DNA of 57,052 nt from DATLXU01 sp035575515 (GTDB lineage Bacteria > Acidobacteriota > Blastocatellia > UBA7656): positions 1 to 57,052 of the forward strand of contig DATLXU010000099.1 in NCBI GenBank assembly GCA_035575515.1. The letters are read 5' to 3'. This document shows, piece after piece, positions 56,533 to 57,052 of the stretch. A program made the translations under genes and the position numbers. Below the pieces are notes generated by a model, which searched no databases, had not been told where the DNA came from, and saw only the letters and a list, made by a program, of their open reading frames with translations. Every line of letters starts with the position of its first letter. Positions within the stretch are counted from its first letter, which is position 1.

Positions 56533-56844
56533 CTACTGTACAAGCTCGCTGATTTGCACTGTGCTACTATTTGTGCTACCGGCGAGCTCTTTTGCTATAA
56601 GCTCCACAGTCTGTTTTCTAAATTCAGGGCTAAGGTGCTGGTACCTCTTAAGCTCTCTGCTTCTGTGGCCGGTCATCTTGGAGATCATCGAATCGGGGAT
56701 GCCCTTCATAAACAGCCCTGTGGTTGCAAAGTGTCTCAGATCGTGAATCCTCAGATTCTGGATTCCAGCAATCTTGCACACTCGTCTAAACCTTTTCCCA
56801 AAATCCCATACGTTAGCCCGCCATGAAACGCGGCTGCGCCTGTT
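56533..56844 (-). pseudogene. Tyrosine recombinase (phage-type integrase), C-terminal remnant
   Basis: The open stretch 56844-56533 encodes the end of a tyrosine recombinase. SRVSWRANVWDFGKRFRRVCK leads into the catalytic HDLRHFATTGLF (H-x-x-R), then MTGHRSRELK (H/R) and RYQHLSPEFRKQTVE with the nucleophile-type Tyr. A TGA just upstream (56845-56847) and the absence of an N-terminal domain show that it is truncated. The gene points toward the 3' end of tRNA-Asp, the usual geometry of an element integrated at a tRNA. The rest of the element is not in the window. Confidence 0.75.
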
Positions 56845-56882
56845 TCACAACAACGGATGAAAATCAGCGGGTTCTATGAGAA

Positions 56883-57011
56883 TCAATGACTTAGCTGCCA
56901 ATTTTCATAGCAGGCTAAGGCGCGTTGATAAAGACGTGAATCAAGATGGCGCGTCAGCAACTGTTCTATCTCGATGCGCTGTTTGGCAGTTAATTCGATC
57001 AGGTCGCTCAT
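56883..57011 (-). pseudogene. Truncated transposase-like/helix-turn-helix ORF
   Basis: A 42-codon frame with a strong GGAGGA ribosome site (57016-57021) before the ATG at 57011: MSDLIELTAKQRIEIEQLL and so on, to a stop at 56883. The first 30 residues look like the start of an IS630-type or similar HTH transposase/regulator (LTAKQRxExExLL...DSRLYQRALA). The reading then drifts to ACYENWQLSH and stops, so it appears broken. Too short to name the family with certainty. Confidence 0.45.
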
Positions 57012-57052
57012 CGCTTCCTCCGTACTTTAAGGATGCGATAAGCTGATCACTT

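Overview
The window looks like a chromosomal segment of an Acidobacteriota bacterium, most likely class Blastocatellia. This is inferred from gene content: an Oar-type TonB receptor with a CarboxypepD_reg domain, a dnaK-dnaJ-hspR operon, a MoxR/DUF58/ABC cluster, an octahaem cytochrome and a TPR gene paired with a Cys-rich peptide. Both strands carry genes; most of the sequence is housekeeping with two accessory stretches.

Layout. 1-0.8 kb: decayed IS66 transposase. 1.1-5.9 kb: secA, a HEAT-like protein, a GlsB-type membrane protein. 6.2-11.4 kb: a zinc-ribbon membrane protein, a MobA-like nucleotidyltransferase, an exported protein, a thioredoxin-fold protein, a PP2C phosphatase, a Cys/Met-metabolism PLP enzyme. 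11.6-21.3 kb: a large exported membrane protein, a crotonase, then ABC ATPase-permease-membrane/coiled-coil protein-DinB-MoxR-DUF58. 21.4-25.3 kb: lytic transglycosylase, PgsA-type phosphatidyltransferase, octahaem cytochrome c plus small membrane protein. 25.4-29.3 kb: dnaK-dnaJ-orf-hspR behind a promoter that overlaps a HAIR-like operator. 29.5-33.5 kb: TonB-dependent receptor and a HExxxE protein. 33.6-36.1 kb: decaying accessory DNA with a doubly broken pseudogene, a TPR gene and a divergent Cys-rich secreted peptide gene cut by an in-frame TAA. 36.15-49.1 kb: an operon of a giant multicopper oxidase, a beta-propeller protein, a LodA-like cysteine-tryptophylquinone oxidase with an apparent C-terminal haem-oxygenase-like di-iron domain, and a LodB-like flavoprotein. 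49.1-56.1 kb (minus strand): rhomboid protease with TPRs, MltD-like transglycosylase, MacAB-type efflux operon. 56.3-57.05 kb: tRNA-Val, tRNA-Asp, an integrase remnant beside tRNA-Asp and a truncated helix-turn-helix transposase-like ORF.

Two things stand out. First, at least ten intergenic gaps are filled, often from stop codon to start codon, by inverted-repeat elements whose arms are degenerate tandem HEPTAMERS. Each element uses a different heptamer, but the 7-base register is kept, for up to 19 consecutive units between dnaK and dnaJ. Several elements supply a start codon, a stop codon or the last codons of a gene. Second, the multicopper oxidase/propeller/LodA-HDO/LodB operon looks like an undescribed secreted metal-oxidase system with a novel-looking domain fusion. 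All family assignments are from motif recognition by eye; no search was run.
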